DNA of 64,000 nucleotides from Gardnerella greenwoodii 00703Dmash (GCF_000263635.1 NZ_ADEV01000009.1:401661-465660), one strand, 5' to 3'; numbered from the stretch's first letter, positions 29,859 through 38,450 are shown. Notes: generated by a model from the sequence alone, not told the origin. A program made the numbers and translations.

Positions 29859-30356
29859 GTGTTAGAAATAAAGCCAACCGTTGCTGTCGTCATGGGATCT
29901 TCAAGTGATTGGGAAACTATGCGTCACGCTTGTGAAATCCTAGATAAATTCCAAGTTCCTTACATGAAAAGAGTTATTTCTGCACATCGTACGCCAGAAC
30001 TTATGGCAGACTTCGCGCACAATGCTCGTAAAGAAGGATTCCATATTATTATTGCCGGAGCAGGTGGAGCAGCTCACTTGCCTGGAATGATTGCAGCACA
30101 AACCACGCTTCCTGTTATAGGCGTGCCAGTAAAGTCTCACGCACTTTCGGGCTGGGATTCTTTGCTTTCTATTGTGCAAATGCCAGGAGGTATTCCTGTT
30201 GCAACAACTGCAGTTGGAAATTCTGGAGCAACAAACGCAGGCTTGCTTGCCGTAAGTATTCTAAGCACAACCGACGAGCGTCTTGCAGAAGAACTCGCAA
30301 CATATCGCGAAGAACTCAAAGCGAAAGTTGAGGAATCAAATGCCAACCTTATCTGA
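29859..30356 (+). CDS. purE: N5-carboxyaminoimidazole ribonucleotide mutase
   Basis: PurE (class I) isomerises N5-CAIR to CAIR. The 165-residue protein carries [12 protein letters not shown] near residue 10, [11 protein letters not shown] near 44, and [16 protein letters not shown] near 70. The start is GTG at 29859, supported by GGGAGG at 6 nt. It pairs with purK (17-bp overlap), which supplies its substrate. The fused PurE-PurK step feeds PurC, encoded 15 kb upstream. Confidence 0.97.
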   Translation: MLEIKPTVAVVMGSSSDWETMRHACEILDKFQVPYMKRVISAHRTPELMADFAHNARKEGFHIIIAGAGGAAHLPGMIAAQTTLPVIGVPVKSHALSGWDSLLSIVQMPGGIPVATTAVGNSGATNAGLLAVSILSTTDERLAEELATYREELKAKVEESNANLI

Positions 30357-31542
30357 AGTAACTAACGGCGCTGTTGAACGTTTAATGCCAGGAGCCACGA
30401 TTGGAATTATTGGCGGCGGCCAGTTAGGACGCATGATGGCTATTGCAGCACGCCACATGGGCTTTAGAATTGGCGTTCTTGACCCAACTCTTGACTGCCC
30501 AGTGTTCCAAGTAGCAGATTTGCAGGTTGAAGCTAATTACGACGACCCAGAAGGCTTGCGCGAACTTGCCGAACGTTGCGACGTACTAACATACGAGTTT
30601 GAAAACGTTAGCGCAGACGCACTAGATAAAGTCCGCCATTTAACCGCAATTCCGCAAGGAACTGACCTACTTCGCATAACCCAAGATCGCGTATTTGAAA
30701 AAGAATTTATTAACAAGCACGGCACAAAAACTGCACCGTGGCGCGAAGTAAATAATCTTGACGATTTAGATACTGCTATTGACGAAATAGGATTGCCGGC
30801 GATTTTGAAAACTCGTCGAGGCGGCTACGACGGTCACGGTCAGGATGTTTTGCGCACAGAAGAAGACGTTGCAAATATTCACCATCGCGCAGACCGCGGA
30901 GGCAAATTCCCACCTTCAATTCTGGAAGGTTTCGTTGATTTTGCTTTTGAAGCTTCTATTCTTGTTTCCGGAAACGGCAAAGACTTTGTAACGTATCCGC
31001 TTGTAAAAAACGTGCATCACAATAGTATTTTGCACATGACTTTGGCACCGGCAGTAGTCGATCCACAAGTTGAGCGTGCAGCGCACGAATTAGCTTTAAG
31101 ATTAGCTCGCGGATTTGAGCTTGCAGGAACGTTAGGAATTGAGCTTTTTATTACTAAAGATAATCAAGTAATAGTAAACGAGCTTGCTCCACGCCCACAC
31201 AATTCCGGGCATTATACGATTGAAGCTTGCGATATGGATCAATTCGAAGCTCATATTCGCGGAATTGTTGGATGGCCCTTAAAAAAGCCTAAGCTGCTTT
31301 CCCCTGCCGTTATGGTAAACGTGCTCGGACAGCATGTGGCTCCTGTGCGCTCGCTTATTTTGGAACACCCAGAATGGCACGTGCACGACTACGGCAAAGC
31401 GGAAGTTAGAAAGAACCGCAAAATGGGTCATATTACAGTCCTCAGCGACGACCCAGTTGAAGCCGCGGCAGCATTGGATTCAACAGGCTGCTGGGATGAC
31501 GAACTTGAATACTGTGATGAACAACGAAAGGATTCGAGATGA
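30340..31542 (+). CDS. purK: N5-carboxyaminoimidazole ribonucleotide synthase
   Basis: PurK carboxylates AIR with bicarbonate and ATP. ATP-grasp motifs are [21 protein letters not shown] near the N-terminus, [25 protein letters not shown] near 167, and [18 protein letters not shown] near 285. I chose the ATG at 30340 (400 aa), inside the 3' end of purE; an in-frame ATG at 30283 would add 19 residues foreign to the family. It overlaps the Fur-family gene by 4 bp. Confidence 0.96.
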   Translation: MPTLSEVTNGAVERLMPGATIGIIGGGQLGRMMAIAARHMGFRIGVLDPTLDCPVFQVADLQVEANYDDPEGLRELAERCDVLTYEFENVSADALDKVRHLTAIPQGTDLLRITQDRVFEKEFINKHGTKTAPWREVNNLDDLDTAIDEIGLPAILKTRRGGYDGHGQDVLRTEEDVANIHHRADRGGKFPPSILEGFVDFAFEASILVSGNGKDFVTYPLVKNVHHNSILHMTLAPAVVDPQVERAAHELALRLARGFELAGTLGIELFITKDNQVIVNELAPRPHNSGHYTIEACDMDQFEAHIRGIVGWPLKKPKLLSPAVMVNVLGQHVAPVRSLILEHPEWHVHDYGKAEVRKNRKMGHITVLSDDPVEAAAALDSTGCWDDELEYCDEQRKDSR

Positions 31543-31943
31543 CTAGCGAACCTGTACGTCGTCACACTCGACAAAAAGAAATCGTACTCTCCTATTTGCG
31601 CGAATCTCGCAATTTTGTTTCTGCACAAGACTTGCACAGAATACTCGCCAAAGACGGAGAAATAATCGGATTAGCAACAGTGTATCGTCAACTTAACGCA
31701 TTAACTCAAAGCGGCGAAGTAGACACTGTGCGCTTTAACGGGCAGCAATTATTCCGTATTTGCGACGAAAACACGCACCACCATCATTTAGTGTGCGAAC
31801 GCTGCGGAAAAACAGTCGATATTGAGCCACCAGACGACGAAGGATGGATTCATAACGTAGCCAAATCCCACGGATACACGGTTGTTGATCACACGCTGGA
31901 AGTTTTTGGCTTGTGCGAAAACTGCCGCAATGAAGACAAGTAG
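31539..31943 (+). CDS. Fur-family metalloregulator (Zur/FurB-like)
   Basis: The 134-residue protein has a winged-helix N-terminal domain (about 1-80, with LATVYRQLNALTQSGEVD). The metal-binding C-terminal half has HHHH, CERCG and CENC. Two CxxC pairs form the structural zinc site, typical of Fur/Zur/PerR. The His cluster resembles Zur or FurB more than PerR, but the metal sensed is inferred. ATG overlaps the purK stop by 4 bp, so it is co-transcribed with purE-purK, an odd partner. Its last 55 bp overlap the convergent sortase gene. Confidence 0.88.
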   Translation: MTSEPVRRHTRQKEIVLSYLRESRNFVSAQDLHRILAKDGEIIGLATVYRQLNALTQSGEVDTVRFNGQQLFRICDENTHHHHLVCERCGKTVDIEPPDDEGWIHNVAKSHGYTVVDHTLEVFGLCENCRNEDK

Positions 31944-32947
31944 CGCGCTAACAAACGCTCCGTATTAGACGCATTAGGCAAATGCCTGCCGCGAATATTC
32001 CTCTTATTCTTACGCGAGGAAATCGTTGCAACAATCATAGTGGTTAAAATCACAGCGCAACCAACAAGCGCAATAACAAACAGCGTCATCCAAAGCGGCC
32101 ACTGCAAATGATCGTCAGGCGGCTTCACAGGATCCGGCAACACGCGGTAGCCAGTAACCAGAAGCCTCTGAGTATTTACGCCATACGGAGTACAGGTAAG
32201 AAGCGTAGCCAAATCGCGCCCCTTCTCGCGCTGAATAAGCCTAATATCATTCGGGTCAACAACACTAATGCGAAACACCCTATATCTTAAGGTTTTACCC
32301 TGCACATCAAAATAGAAAAAATCGCCTTTTTTAAGGTAGATTAAGTCGTCAAACATAGTTGCATGCGGCAAACCCGTATGCGCCGTAATAACAGCATGCC
32401 TATTTTTGCCGCCAACTGGCAAATCCGTGCCATACAGGTGACCCGCGCCATACGCTAAAACATCCTGAGAACTGCCGTGATAAATCGGCAGCTTTACGCC
32501 GATTTTAGGGATTTTTACGATTCCCATAATTCCCATCGGCTCATCAAGCTGCTTTTCATAATCCTTATACTCAGGCGTTTTCTTAAAATCTTCCGTGCCA
32601 TTATAAGGATCCGCCGTAAAAATAGCGCTACGATGCGCGTTATACTCGCGCGCCTTATCTAAGCTAATTGCACGCGCATCTTTAGGCTGCTCGCGGCTAA
32701 GCTTGTCGTAAGCGGCAGAAAGCTGCTTAGAAGCGTTATTGTTCCAAAGAGTAGACGCCACTGGGTACGTGAAGCATAGGATTGCGGCGACTGCCAGAGC
32801 GATTGGCTCTAAAATGCGGCGAAGATGCGACTTAGGCTTTTTTGGTGCGGGTTGTGGTGATTGTTGTGGTGATTGTTGTGGTGATTGTTGTGACGTGGGG
32901 TGCTTGAAGAAAGCATATACTTTCGTAACAGCGCTGTTTAATTTCAT
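31889..32947 (-). CDS. Class C (pilus-assembly) sortase
   Basis: Sortase C polymerises LPxTG pilins. The 352-residue protein has an N-terminal basic/Gln-Pro-rich stretch, a membrane helix (about 48-66), the class C lid motif DPY at 113-115, and the catalytic triad His190 (VITAHTG), Cys252 (TLLTCTPYG) and Arg261. A second membrane helix (about 284-310) near the C-terminus is also a class C trait. GAGGAAGC lies before the ATG. Residues 20-34 repeat Gln-Ser-Pro-Gln from a 12-bp microsatellite. It is the last gene of the pilus locus, after a 570-bp non-coding stretch. Confidence 0.93.
   Translation of the reverse strand: MKLNSAVTKVYAFFKHPTSQQSPQQSPQQSPQPAPKKPKSHLRRILEPIALAVAAILCFTYPVASTLWNNNASKQLSAAYDKLSREQPKDARAISLDKAREYNAHRSAIFTADPYNGTEDFKKTPEYKDYEKQLDEPMGIMGIVKIPKIGVKLPIYHGSSQDVLAYGAGHLYGTDLPVGGKNRHAVITAHTGLPHATMFDDLIYLKKGDFFYFDVQGKTLRYRVFRISVVDPNDIRLIQREKGRDLATLLTCTPYGVNTQRLLVTGYRVLPDPVKPPDDHLQWPLWMTLFVIALVGCAVILTTMIVATISSRKNKRNIRGRHLPNASNTERLLARYLSSLRQFSHKPKTSSV
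32852..32893. repeat. 12-bp tandem repeat inside the sortase gene
   Basis: TTGTGGTGATTG is repeated three times (32852-32887) plus a partial unit. It encodes Gln-Gln-Ser-Pro repeats on the minus strand in the cytoplasmic N-terminus of the sortase. Copy changes stay in frame. Confidence 0.9.
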
Positions 32948-33024
32948 GCTTCCTCGGTTCGTGGATTATTAAGCTTAGATTGATTTGGTTATGTGGTTAT
33001 GAGCGATAGTTATGAAATGTGGCT

Positions 33025-33204
33025 GTGAGGGGTGGGTGTTACTTGTCTCGCAGCGCTACGCTCTTATATCTTATTTGGACTTAAAGGTTGCATAGTTAAG
33101 TTTAGTTTTTTACTTACTTTCTTTCAAAAATAGTTATTTATCAAAAAGATTATTACTATCGCTCCGCTTTTATATTGCTCGACCAAGCAACACCCACCCC
33201 TCAC
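33025..33204. repeat. 21-bp inverted repeats upstream of the sortase gene
   Basis: GTGAGGGGTGGGTGTTACTTG (33025-33045, one base longer than quoted cores usually are) and its inverse copy at 33184-33204 match at 20 of 21 positions and are 138 bp apart. A second nested pair, GAGCGATAGT (33001-33010) and ACTATCGCTC (33155-33164), lies close by. The enclosed DNA is A+T-rich and has no ORF. It could be a long hairpin or an invertible segment; neither is shown. Confidence 0.75.
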
Positions 33205-33304
33205 TCGTTAATTCACCCACCGTTGTTTTTTGGTGTGGCAGGAAGAGTGCTTGGTGTGGCGTGTGCAGCAGCGCTAATGTTAGTGTTCGCTAATCAACAG
33301 GAAT

Positions 33305-33407
33305 CAACGTTAGCAAAGCACAACTGCAAAGCTTCATACGCAACGTCTGCAGAGCACTTGCGCAAAGCTACACTAACAACGTTAGCAAAGCACAACTGCA
33401 AAGCTTC
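33305..33407. repeat. 31-bp direct repeat between sortase and major pilin
   Basis: The same 31 bases (starting CAACGTTAGCAAAG) occur at 33305-33335 and 33377-33407, 41 bp apart, with shorter CTAACAACG- and GCAAAGCT-like echoes between. A TTG-initiated 82-codon frame (33175-33423) crosses them but has no ribosome binding site or family resemblance. The 33,046-33,437 stretch otherwise shows no gene. Confidence 0.85.
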
Positions 33408-33437
33408 CGAATGTTTTGAGTGATTTAGACCATAAGA

Positions 33438-33485
33438 GCAAGTGAGTCTAGGATTTAGTTAAGTAAACCCTAGACTCACACTTGC
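33438..33485 (-). terminator. Strong hairpin between major pilin and sortase (terminator or attenuator)
   Basis: GCAAGTGAGTCTAGG (33438-33452) pairs with CCTAGACTCACACTTGC (33469-33485), a stem of about 15 bp with one bulged base. It lies 34 bp beyond the pilin stop. A T-run is missing on the minus strand, so it may instead be a processing or partial-attenuation hairpin that lowers sortase relative to pilin. Confidence 0.6.
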
Positions 33486-33518
33486 CATTAGACTACAAGA
33501 CCAGCTTTAGAAAGCAGA

Positions 33519-35351
33519 TCAGGCATTCTGCTGCTGATCCTCTTCCTTGCGATTGCGCATGTAGAGGAACACGCTAGCCGCAATCAAGCCCATGCCAGCA
33601 ACAGCGAAAATAATCACGCCAGCAGCACCAGTTGCAGGAAGGTTGAACCACGGAGTGTTGATTCCCGTATCCTCAATCTTACTGTTCGGGAAATCAACAG
33701 TTTTAGTCTTACCTTCCTCAAGTTTTACTGCAACAGCACCAGGGTAACGCATGTAATTCGTCGGAGCCTTCATCTCAACAAGGTAGATGTCTTTACCAGC
33801 AAGAGCCTTAAAAGCATCCTGGAACTTACCGCCCTCAACAGTTTTACCATTGAAATTCGTGGATGCGCCATCTGTGCAATCTTTAGGATAAGTATTTTCA
33901 GCTGCGGCTTGTGTTTGATCTTTTGTTTCCTTCAACAAAGCAGCGTTGCAAGCATCTGCCTTATCTTTAGAGTTAAACAGCTTAAACTCAGCATCAGAAA
34001 GTCCAGCGCCAGTCTTCTTGTCATGCTTGTTTACCTGAAGATAACCAAACGTGTTAGTAGAAGTACCCTTATCATCATCACCAGAAATGATAGGATCTGG
34101 ATCCTTATCAGCGTTACCAGCATGAGCCTTGAAGAAACCAGACTTATTCACAATCTTGTTATGACCGTTTTCTTCTTTCTCGTTCGGATCAGTCGGAGCA
34201 GTACCGCCTTTATAGTCTTTGTTTAGCTGGAACTTGAACTTTACGTGAACCTGAGGCTCGTCCTTCTTGTTTTTTTGAGCATCATTCAAAGCACCCGCAA
34301 TCTTGCCTAAGCCAGCAGGAGTGAACTTAACCAAAATACGAGTATGCTTGGCCGCAAGCCCCTTGGTATCACCGTCTGTTGTAACAGCATCTGTAGCTTC
34401 GTTCGATGTAACGCTAACGGTGTAATCCGTCGTCTTTTCAAGAGCTTTCTCAAGTCCATCAACGGTTACAGACTTGATAACATTATCCTTGGAAATCGTC
34501 TCAAACGTATCATTTGGAGCGTCATCGAACACTGCAAAATCCTTAATACTGTCTTTAGTCAAAGTACCAGAAGGATGATTCACACCAGCACTAATCTCGT
34601 AAACAATGTCGTCCTTAACATCAACAAAGTTATCACCCTTATCAGTACTCAAAACCTTCTTAAGAGTGCTTGTAAGATTCTTGTTCTTTGGATGCACAAC
34701 TGGATTGTAATCGTACTTAGTCTTGCCATCCTCCTGCTTAATCAAAGGCAAAGTAATATAGAACACGCTCATATCATTTGCGCCGTAGCCAGCTGGAGCC
34801 TTAGTTTCTTCAACCTTATACAAGCCAAGAGAAAGATTATCGAACTTTGTTTGTCCGGTAGTTTCATTAGTTTCTTGAGTCTTCACATTATCGTCGCCAG
34901 TTCCAAGCTCGATCTTGGTCTCGTCGTTACGATTCAAATCATTAACAACATCAGCTAACTTAGCCCAATCATTCTCAGAAGCGTAGTTAAGAGTCTCATT
35001 GTTAACTTTTTCAACCTTTGTTACCTTAAATGTTGCTTTAAGAGGCTTGTGCTTCGCAGGGCACGAAGGGGAATTAGCGTCAGCTGGCGTATAATCACCT
35101 TCAGCCGCATCGCACTTGAAAATAGTGATGCTACCAGTTGTTGTAGTATTTTTCGCATCCCACGGGGCTAAACCCTGCTGATCGCCAGTACCACCACTTT
35201 GCGGACCAGAAGGATTATGAGGGTGTTGATTAATTGGAGGAACAGCCGCCCACGCGACGCCGGCCATGGTCACGGCGCCAGCAACGCACAGCGTGCCAGC
35301 CATCGCGAGCGACGCAATCGCCGCCACGCACTTGTTTGTCAATTTATTCAT
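33519..35351 (-). CDS. LPxTG-anchored major pilin (SpaH/EbpB-type, isopeptide-forming)
   Basis: This is the shaft subunit of a sortase-assembled pilus. From the ATG at 35351 (AAAGGAG 5 nt upstream; the longer ORF start at 35486 is not used) the 610-residue protein has a signal peptide ending near AWA, about residue 35. A pilin-motif-like YNPVVHPKNK carries the candidate cross-linking Lys. E-box motifs are LYKVEETKAPAGYG and IYLVEMKAPTNY. The sorting signal LPATG is at 571-575, followed by a membrane helix and a charged tail. E-box Glu residues are needed for intramolecular isopeptide bonds in known pilins. It lies between the large surface protein and the sortase. Confidence 0.93.
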   Translation of the reverse strand: MNKLTNKCVAAIASLAMAGTLCVAGAVTMAGVAWAAVPPINQHPHNPSGPQSGGTGDQQGLAPWDAKNTTTTGSITIFKCDAAEGDYTPADANSPSCPAKHKPLKATFKVTKVEKVNNETLNYASENDWAKLADVVNDLNRNDETKIELGTGDDNVKTQETNETTGQTKFDNLSLGLYKVEETKAPAGYGANDMSVFYITLPLIKQEDGKTKYDYNPVVHPKNKNLTSTLKKVLSTDKGDNFVDVKDDIVYEISAGVNHPSGTLTKDSIKDFAVFDDAPNDTFETISKDNVIKSVTVDGLEKALEKTTDYTVSVTSNEATDAVTTDGDTKGLAAKHTRILVKFTPAGLGKIAGALNDAQKNKKDEPQVHVKFKFQLNKDYKGGTAPTDPNEKEENGHNKIVNKSGFFKAHAGNADKDPDPIISGDDDKGTSTNTFGYLQVNKHDKKTGAGLSDAEFKLFNSKDKADACNAALLKETKDQTQAAAENTYPKDCTDGASTNFNGKTVEGGKFQDAFKALAGKDIYLVEMKAPTNYMRYPGAVAVKLEEGKTKTVDFPNSKIEDTGINTPWFNLPATGAAGVIIFAVAGMGLIAASVFLYMRNRKEEDQQQNA

Positions 35352-35421
35352 CTTTTCTCCTTTACTCGATGCTCCTAAGAGCAGTTTGAATAAGTTGTTT
35401 TGTTTTTGTGTTTTATGTTTT

Positions 35422-35449
35422 GTTACTGTGTGTTTGTTACTGTGTGTTT
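35422..35449. repeat. 14-bp tandem repeat in the pilin leader
   Basis: GTTACTGTGTGTTT is present twice in tandem within a T/G-rich 218-bp gap between the large surface protein and the major pilin; related TTGTTTGTG units occur to 35520. No promoter was recognised in the gap, so the pilin is probably read from the upstream gene or from an unrecognised promoter. Confidence 0.8.
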
Positions 35450-35569
35450 GCGTACCGATTGAGCCTTGTTTGTGCTTGCTAAGCACTTGTTTGTGTACCC
35501 ATTCGGCACTTGTTTGTGCGTTTATTTTATGTTTTGTTCTGTTCTTCGATTACGTAGGCAGCTTTCACA

Positions 35570-38107
35570 TTAGCATCGCCGCCTTTCGTAAAATAGTTTT
35601 CTGTATGAGTCACTTTGACTTGCCACAAATCCTGCGGCAAGCACGCTCACCATTACGGCAGCTATAGCGCCAAGCTGCAAGTTCCAATTCCACTCGCCTG
35701 TGTGCGGCAAAGTAAATTTTTCTGGAACGTGAATGTTAATAGTCAACTTTGCAAGATTTTTGTTGGCTGTTAGCTTCGCGCCCGCAAAGGCAGTGGATAT
35801 TTTCTCTGGTGTTACGCCTGTTTTAGCTGCTTCCTCGTTGAACTTAGTAAGCGCATCTGGCTTAAGAGCATACACAACGCACTGGTAATCGCCAGCTTCC
35901 GCTGACTTAAACGTAGCGCTGACATTAGTAGTAGCAGCAAAGTTTTTAGTCGATCCTTCAAGTGAGCAAGTCTGCTTGTCTTTTTTTGAAGTACATGGTT
36001 TTTGAGCATTTTCATCTGGGAAAGTAAATCCAAGTTTGCTTGGCTCTTCCCATTTTGTATACACAAGACCTTTGTTATCTGTGTTGCCTGTAGTGCCAGA
36101 ACCGCCTGCAGCAACTCCGTTACTTGTGCCATCTGAATTACTTGTGCCACCTGCACCGCCTGCGTTAGTTTTTTGCGGCTCCTCACCCTTCGAGCACAAC
36201 ATTTTAAGCGTAATTGCTTTTTGAGAATCCGCCTCAGACGTGGCTTCAATAGACGGCTTAAGCTCCATACCGAGCATCGCAGAAACAGTGCCGCCATCAG
36301 CCAACGCCGAAGAAGCAGACGCTCCAGGTTTACCAGACCCAGCATCATTGTTCTTAAACGGATACACGTTCAGCTTAAGATCGCCATCTTTAACCTCAAG
36401 ATGCTTATTATTCGATTCAAAAACAATCTTAATGGTCTTAACATTCCAGTCGATGGTTTTTTGAGGCTTGTACACAGACTCATCTAATCCAGATGTACTT
36501 GTATTAGGTATATGAGCTTCATAAATATTAGTATCGGGATTCTCAAATACTGCACTAGTATTAGCGTTTATTCTATTTGTAACATATTCTGCAAAATATT
36601 CAGTTGAGAATGTTTTAGCATTATTAATACTGTTACTGATACCAACATTCTTAACAGCAAACACTTTGCACGTAAAAGTGCCAGCCGCTTCAGGCTTGCC
36701 ACTAATCCAGCTTTGCGAGCGCTCTGTAGTATCGTCACCCTTCTCATACACAGCGTAAGCATCTGCACCAGTTGAAGGCTTAGTCTGATTTTCTATATGA
36801 GCGAACTGAGTCTGTGTGCCTGAGGCTCCATTTTTAACACCTAAACTCAAGCCGTTAACTTTATCTACCGTGTAATTGTCATTAGAATCACCACTACCAT
36901 CACTACTACTCTCTTTATGGCAAATCATATGGTGGTAAATAAGACCAGGCTTTTTTGTGGATTTAGAATCGATAAAAATAGGTGTGATTGAGCTATATTT
37001 GCCACCTTCGCCTGATTTAAAAGTTATTCCAGTCTTATCATCTATTTCTGAAGGCTTTGGATCGGAATTCTCATGATTGTAAACATTAAGTTCTAAATCA
37101 TTACTATCAACATCTTTTTTAACATTTACGTTTATTTTGAATACTTTACTATGAGTTTGTTTCTTCTTCTCGCTGTAATCTGGATATTGAACCTGAATGC
37201 CAAACTCGTATTGCTTACACTCAGTCCACTTTCCAACTGGATATATAGCTATAACACCATCAGAACTACTATTAGGATCATTAGAATCAGGATTTTTAAA
37301 CTTTACCCAATCTGGAATAGGAATATATTCATTTTTTTTGTTACCCTTAAGCTTAACCAATTTAAATACAATGTTGGATGGCGTAACTGCATCCACTAAG
37401 ATTTTCTTTTTTTTATCTTTATACATCTTGAATGCTGGACTAATATTTTCAGCTTTACCATCAAGCTGCGCATCTAAAGTCAATTTCTCTTCAGAGTTAT
37501 TATAAAGAAGCACATAACAATCTTTGAAAAATTTAATACCTTTGCCAGCATTTTTGCACCCTTCTGGAAGCTCAACGTTGCCACCAGCAGCACGATCATC
37601 TTCTTTTGCAGAACGCTTTTGGCGATTAGATTTCTTTGCAGATTCTTCTTTTTTAACGTCTTTATTAGGATTCTTATTCGCGTCTTCTACAGCAGGGTTT
37701 TGTTTTTTCTCTGAGTCAACGTTTTTGGTGTGGTCTGCATTAGAGGCGTCTGTATTGGCAGAAGGCTGCGGATTTTTATGCTCTACAGTCTTAGATTCTT
37801 CAGCTTTGCGCTTTGCAGCAGATTCGCCCTGTGCAGCAGCCCCGTCTTTTACGCCAGCTCCGTCTTTTGCAGGCGCCTTATTATCCGCCGCAGTCTTATT
37901 CTCAGGCTTTTCGGCTTGAGTTTGCGCCTGTTTAGTCTCGCTTTGCTGGCTAGCGCCCATAGAGGCGGATGGCATAATCATAAAAGTGGCAAGAACCGTT
38001 GCAATTGCAACAAAAAGCGCAACAATCGCGCGACGAACACACGTGGTTTTACTACGAATTGAGCGCAAGAATCGAAGGAAACGGCTATTGCGATGTAAAT
38101 CACTCAT
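35570..38107 (-). CDS. Large LPxTG surface protein, putative tip/minor pilin
   Basis: From the ATG at 38107 (GGAGGAGATG upstream) the protein has 845 residues. It has a basic N-terminus and long signal peptide (about residues 25-48), then a 120-residue Lys/Ala/Glu/Asn-rich low-complexity stretch. Several Ig-like beta-rich segments follow without a recognised domain. The sorting signal is LPHTG at 800-804, followed by a membrane helix and a tail ending RRRC. It is first in the pilus locus, the usual place of the tip or minor subunit. I see no von Willebrand A or collagen-binding motif, so the ligand is unknown. Its promoter contains a poly-G tract. Confidence 0.8.
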   Translation of the reverse strand: MSDLHRNSRFLRFLRSIRSKTTCVRRAIVALFVAIATVLATFMIMPSASMGASQQSETKQAQTQAEKPENKTAADNKAPAKDGAGVKDGAAAQGESAAKRKAEESKTVEHKNPQPSANTDASNADHTKNVDSEKKQNPAVEDANKNPNKDVKKEESAKKSNRQKRSAKEDDRAAGGNVELPEGCKNAGKGIKFFKDCYVLLYNNSEEKLTLDAQLDGKAENISPAFKMYKDKKKKILVDAVTPSNIVFKLVKLKGNKKNEYIPIPDWVKFKNPDSNDPNSSSDGVIAIYPVGKWTECKQYEFGIQVQYPDYSEKKKQTHSKVFKINVNVKKDVDSNDLELNVYNHENSDPKPSEIDDKTGITFKSGEGGKYSSITPIFIDSKSTKKPGLIYHHMICHKESSSDGSGDSNDNYTVDKVNGLSLGVKNGASGTQTQFAHIENQTKPSTGADAYAVYEKGDDTTERSQSWISGKPEAAGTFTCKVFAVKNVGISNSINNAKTFSTEYFAEYVTNRINANTSAVFENPDTNIYEAHIPNTSTSGLDESVYKPQKTIDWNVKTIKIVFESNNKHLEVKDGDLKLNVYPFKNNDAGSGKPGASASSALADGGTVSAMLGMELKPSIEATSEADSQKAITLKMLCSKGEEPQKTNAGGAGGTSNSDGTSNGVAAGGSGTTGNTDNKGLVYTKWEEPSKLGFTFPDENAQKPCTSKKDKQTCSLEGSTKNFAATTNVSATFKSAEAGDYQCVVYALKPDALTKFNEEAAKTGVTPEKISTAFAGAKLTANKNLAKLTINIHVPEKFTLPHTGEWNWNLQLGAIAAVMVSVLAAGFVASQSDSYRKLFYERRRC

Positions 38108-38142
38108 CGACACATCTCCTCCCTGCATATCGAGCCTTAAAT

Positions 38143-38160
38143 ACTATACCCCCCCCCCCC
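38143..38160 (-). promoter_or_regulatory. Pilus-locus promoter with 12-G homopolymer tract
   Basis: On the minus strand twelve consecutive G (plus-strand C 38149-38160) run directly into TATAGT (38143-38148), a good -10 hexamer about 36 bp before the start codon. The tract therefore occupies the -35/-10 spacer, the position of phase-variable tracts in known surface-protein promoters. No good -35 is visible at 17 bp; TTTCCT lies next to the tract at a 12-bp spacing. A direct repeat TTGCAC-N4-TTGCAC (38196-38211) lies upstream. Confidence 0.7.
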
Positions 38161-38326
38161 AGGAAATTTTTGGCTCATAATCCAAATTTTTCAACTTGCA
38201 CTAATTTGCACCAATACTTTTAAGCAATTTAAATCAATTAAACTAATAAGAAATGCAGGGTAAACGGCCAAAAAGTGCGTAAAGCTAAGCTGATGGATAT
38301 TCTGTGGCATAAACCATAGCCTCAGC

Positions 38327-38429
38327 ACCGTTACTAACTCAGTTATCTAACTGAGAAAGTAACGGTAATTACCCAAAGACCGTTAAAAACTCAGCTAACG
38401 AACTGAGAAAATAACAGTAATTACCCAAA
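38327..38429. repeat. Two tandem 51-bp units, each an imperfect hairpin
   Basis: Units 38327-38377 and 38379-38429 share CCGTTA...ACTCAG...AACTGAG...TAACNGTAATTACCCAAA. Each can fold with CTCAGTT/AACTGAG-type and CCGTTAC/GTAACGG arms; compensating changes between the two units keep the arms mostly paired. They lie between the pilus promoter and tRNA-Arg. No gene was seen in 38161-38450. Confidence 0.75.
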
Positions 38430-38450
38430 CGCCGTTTCAAGATTTAACCG

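Noticed and set aside
33175..33423. 82-codon TTG-initiated frame with a hydrophobic stretch and a repeated TLAKHNCKAS segment
   Set aside because: No ribosome binding site, TTG start inside repeats, and the repeated peptide is explained by the 31-bp direct DNA repeat.
38149..38160. Poly-C run as an assembly artefact
   Set aside because: Homopolymer length may indeed be misread, but its exact position beside a -10 hexamer in a pilus promoter makes a biological role more likely; only the precise count is uncertain.
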